Assembly: GCA_949295065.1 (NCBI GenBank)
Contig: CASFJQ010000006.1
Span: 1-64,000, forward strand
Direction of reading: 5' to 3'
Length of the DNA stretch: 64,000 bases
DNA from: an uncultured Parabacteroides sp.
GTDB taxonomy: Bacteria; Bacteroidota; Bacteroidia; Bacteroidales; Tannerellaceae
Shown here: one piece after another, positions 62,116-64,000 of the stretch
Numbering within the stretch: the first letter of the stretch is position 1
How the letters are laid out: each line of letters begins with the position of its first letter
The notes under the pieces: model-generated
The model's input: the letters and a program-made list of their open reading frames with translations, nothing else
Told to the model about the DNA's origin: nothing
Database searches by the model: none
Translations under genes and position numbers: made by a program

Positions 62116-62610
62116 TTAATTTTTTAACTTGCAAGAAAAATCTATCATTTTTATTGCAGTAATTGCAGCTTCATCGCCTTTGTTGCCGTATCTTCCACCG
62201 GCACGGTCTTCAGACTGTTGCATGTTGTCTGTAGTTAAAAGACCGAAGATGAATGGGATATCATACATAAGATTAAGTTCAGTGATGCCCTGAGTAACAC
62301 CTGAACAAACATAATCAAAATGAGGAGTATCACCTCTTACGACACATCCCAAAACGATTACAGCGTCCAATTCTTTGCTTTCGGCAAGTTTTTTTGCTCC
62401 GAAAGTCAGCTCGAAACTTCCCGGAACTCTCTTTACAATGATATTTTCCGGTTTGACACCATGCTTTTCCAAAGTGTTGCAAGCTCCTTCAAGAAGCTTT
62501 TCAGTAATATTTTTATTCCATTCGGCAACGACAATGCCAATATTCATATCCGAAGCGTCCGGAACGCTGTTAAAATCATAATCTGATAAATTCTGATAAG
62601 CTGTAGCCAT
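62116..62610 (-). CDS. ribH: 6,7-dimethyl-8-ribityllumazine synthase
   Basis: 164 residues from the ATG at 62610 ([16 protein letters not shown]); the frame extends to 62661 but the shorter start is preceded by the CTCAAAAA leader. Motifs: [60 protein letters not shown] and [14 protein letters not shown]. It makes the riboflavin precursor lumazine and typically forms icosahedral shells. It lies 217 bp after the TPR gene on the same strand. Confidence 0.97.
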   Translation of the reverse strand: MATAYQNLSDYDFNSVPDASDMNIGIVVAEWNKNITEKLLEGACNTLEKHGVKPENIIVKRVPGSFELTFGAKKLAESKELDAVIVLGCVVRGDTPHFDYVCSGVTQGITELNLMYDIPFIFGLLTTDNMQQSEDRAGGRYGNKGDEAAITAIKMIDFSCKLKN

Positions 62611-62631
62611 TATTTTGAGTTTTTGAGTTTT
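62611..62631 (-). promoter_or_regulatory. CTCAAAAA-type leader before ribH
   Basis: Minus strand GAAAACTCAAAAACTCAAAAT abuts the ATG at 62610 (two CTCAAAAA units). Same leader type as at folA, galM and groEL. Confidence 0.5.
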
Positions 62632-62639
62632 CATACTTT

Positions 62640-62663
62640 TCAACACAGAGACGGAGAGCACAG
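62640..62663 (+). repeat. CACAGAG-type repeat, second locus
   Basis: CAACACAGAGACGGAGAGCA then CAGA matches the arm consensus of the repeat at 12214-12297. It lies in the TPR-ribH gap. Confidence 0.5.
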
Positions 62664-62739
62664 AAAAAAATCTTCATAAAAATCTATGCTTCTATAAACT
62701 ATGTGTTGAATTTAATTTCTATTCTAAAATAAAGAAGTT

Positions 62740-62800
62740 CTGAGAAAAAACAAAGACACAGAAGACACTGAGATTATTTTCTCCGTGAGTTCTGTGTCTT
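62740..62800 (-). terminator. terminator of the TPR gene
   Basis: AAGACACAGAA (62753-62763) and TTCTGTGTCTT (62790-62800) form an 11-bp stem. On the minus strand a TTTGTTTTTTC tract follows. The arms again contain CACAGA words. Confidence 0.8.
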
Positions 62801-62826
62801 CAGGTTTATATGGAATATAGATTTTA

Positions 62827-63516
62827 TTATTTCACCTGTGCAGATGCACGAGAAATATATTTGTCGATATCAGAAGCTTCAAGTGAATTGTAATATTTTT
62901 CCTTGATAGTTGTATATGCCTTAACTGCATCTGAATATTGGTTCAAGCTTTCGTAAGCAATACCAGCTTTCTTCAGATATGCAGGACTTACCACTTCGTT
63001 GTTTGCTGATTTTGCAGCTTTCTCGAAATATGAAATACCTTCCTTGGCATTGCCCATATTCACATAGCAGTCACCAATAAGTCCGACAATAGCCGGAGAA
63101 ATCATGTTGTCGCTTGAGCTGAAAGATTTCAACATATCCATAGCCTTTTCATATTCTCCCATTTTGTAATAGCAGATTCCGGCATAAGCTTTTGCCAAGT
63201 TTCCGGCATCTGTGTTTCCATATTGGTCGATGATAGCTGTGAATCCTAAATAATCTGTTCCGTTTCCATTCAAAGCCAAAGCAAATGAATCTCTTGCAAA
63301 ATACTGTTCTCCTTTGAACAAAGCAGCTTCAGCTTTTTTCTGCTGCGGAATAGCATATCCGTGTTTATATCCCAAAACAGCAGCAACAATCACAGCAACT
63401 GCAACAATGGCGAAAATAATCTTTTTGGAATGTGTTTCAATGAACAATTCAGATCTAGATACGAGTTCTTCAACTTCAACTAACTCCTTTTCTGGTTCCT
63501 TTCCTTTAGTTGTCAT
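62827..63516 (-). CDS. membrane-anchored tetratricopeptide-repeat protein
   Basis: 229 residues. A short cytosolic head (MTTKGKEPEKELVEVEELVS) precedes one transmembrane helix (KIIFAIVAVAVIVAAVLGY, about 34-52), then a periplasmic region of TPR repeats (AKAYAGICYYKMGEYEKAMD, AIVGLIGDCYVNMGNAKEGI, PAYLKKAGIAYESLNQYSDA). The layout resembles YfgM-type ancillary proteins of the secretion and envelope machinery, but no specific partner can be named. Divergent from recF and followed by ribH; I recall this gene order from other Bacteroides genomes. Confidence 0.9.
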   Translation of the reverse strand: MTTKGKEPEKELVEVEELVSRSELFIETHSKKIIFAIVAVAVIVAAVLGYKHGYAIPQQKKAEAALFKGEQYFARDSFALALNGNGTDYLGFTAIIDQYGNTDAGNLAKAYAGICYYKMGEYEKAMDMLKSFSSSDNMISPAIVGLIGDCYVNMGNAKEGISYFEKAAKSANNEVVSPAYLKKAGIAYESLNQYSDAVKAYTTIKEKYYNSLEASDIDKYISRASAQVK

Positions 63517-63605
63517 AATTTATTTATAGTTATTATTTTATTAATTTCCTTTTCGTCAAACTGTAAGAGATGCTTGCATATGATGCTTCTTTCTCATACA
63601 AAGCG

Positions 63606-63613
63606 CAAAAGTA
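63606..63613 (-). promoter_or_regulatory. -7 box of the TPR gene
   Basis: Minus strand TACTTTTG, a perfect TAnnTTTG, about 90 bases before the ATG. Confidence 0.45.
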
Positions 63614-63654
63614 GTTTTTTTTGCTGAATAAACGATAAATAGAAGTATATTTTT

Positions 63655-63662
63655 TACATTTG
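63655..63662 (+). promoter_or_regulatory. -7 box of recF
   Basis: TACATTTG, a perfect TAnnTTTG, 22 bases before the recF ATG; the nearest TTTG is too far upstream for a standard -33. Confidence 0.45.
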
Positions 63663-63683
63663 CAGGCATTAATATCTCTCAAA

Positions 63684-64000
63684 ATGATTCTGAAAAAGCT
63701 TTCTGTACTCAATTATAAAAATATCACTCAGGCAGAAGTTGAATTCTCTCCGAAAATGAACTGTTTCTTCGGAAACAACGGAATGGGAAAAACAAACTTC
63801 CTGGATGCTATATACTATCTTTCGTTCTGCAAAAGCCATAAAAACACTCCCGATTCCCAGATAATAAAAAACGGCGAAGATTTATGTGTTCTGCAAGGAC
63901 TATATGATTATGAACTGAGGGATGAAGAAATTTTCTGCGCGATAAGGAACAGACAGAGGAAACAGTTCAAGAGAAACAAGAAAGAATATGACAAGCTGTC
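63684..64000 (+). CDS. recF: DNA replication/repair protein RecF, 5' part (cut by window end)
   Basis: About 105 codons are in the window, starting MILKKLSVLNYKNITQAEVE, with the ABC-type Walker A FGNNGMGKTNFLDAIYYLSF (around residues 29-48) and LSFCKSHKNTP following. These are diagnostic of RecF. RecF loads RecA at gapped DNA with RecO and RecR. The frame is open to the window edge, so the gene continues beyond it. Confidence 0.93.
   Translation, partial: MILKKLSVLNYKNITQAEVEFSPKMNCFFGNNGMGKTNFLDAIYYLSFCKSHKNTPDSQIIKNGEDLCVLQGLYDYELRDEEIFCAIRNRQRKQFKRNKKEYDKL

Overview
The window is a low-GC chromosomal segment from a member of the Bacteroidales, most likely Bacteroides or Phocaeicola. The evidence is a SusC/SusD pair, BlaR1-type receptors carrying a TonB domain, DUF1573 proteins, Bacteroides-type promoters (TTTG, about 20 bp, TAnnTTTG) before many genes, start codons preceded by A-rich sequence instead of Shine-Dalgarno sites, and tRNA genes without an encoded CCA. 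I see no prophage, integrative element, CRISPR array, toxin-antitoxin pair or biosynthetic cluster. Most of the window is ordinary core genome.

Layout. 1-160: 5S rRNA, the end of an rRNA operon. 430-706: decayed transposase. 825-3753: a surface lipoprotein and a membrane-anchored AraC regulator. 3827-6463: two DUF1573 proteins and the B12-related GTPase MeaB in one operon. 7416-12161: an orphan SusC/SusD system. 12427-19031: an AraC regulator divergent from a three-gene RND efflux operon. 19099-20799: a BlaR1/BlaI-type signalling pair. 20972-22649: an Rpn-family nuclease and a small lipoprotein. 22786-30061: a giant alpha-2-macroglobulin, folA and thyA. 30325-33587: a secreted aldose epimerase and a PorE-like OmpA lipoprotein. 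33761-37828: a BtuFCD-type importer divergent from a stand-alone corrin methyltransferase. 37942-41201: dgkA, a PAP2 phosphatase, mnmA, and a membrane protein with its small winged-helix regulator. 41299-44280: a Tat-exported Gfo/Idh/MocA oxidoreductase and an AAA/PD-(D/E)XK protein. 44522-48436: hisS and groES-groEL. 48647-50132: an ECF sigma-factor operon. 50248-57019: mazG, dsbD, rluA and uvrA. 57360-61651: a GH10-like lipoprotein and valS. 61903-64000: tRNA-Gly, tRNA-Tyr, ribH, a TPR membrane protein and the 5' part of recF.

Functional links. MeaB protects B12-dependent methylmalonyl-CoA mutase, and about 30 kb away the importer plus CobI-like methylase look like a corrinoid salvage island. 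folA and thyA form the thymidylate cycle. The AraC/RND, BlaI/BlaR1 and sigma/anti-sigma-like modules are self-contained sensor-effector units.

The least explained signal is in the intergenic DNA. I see (i) three related composite repeats of about 130-190 bp around folA and thyA; (ii) a dispersed element of about 32 bp built from GTTGACAAG boxes, placed immediately after stop codons of unrelated genes; (iii) a tandem CTCAAAAA leader abutting the start codons of folA, galM, groEL and ribH; (iv) two different degenerate arrays with a period near 22 bp, each present at two loci; and (v) a CACAGAG inverted-repeat family. A sigma-54-like -24/-12 promoter before groES and a duplicated 16-bp box around the promoter of the 40318 operon are the most testable regulatory observations.
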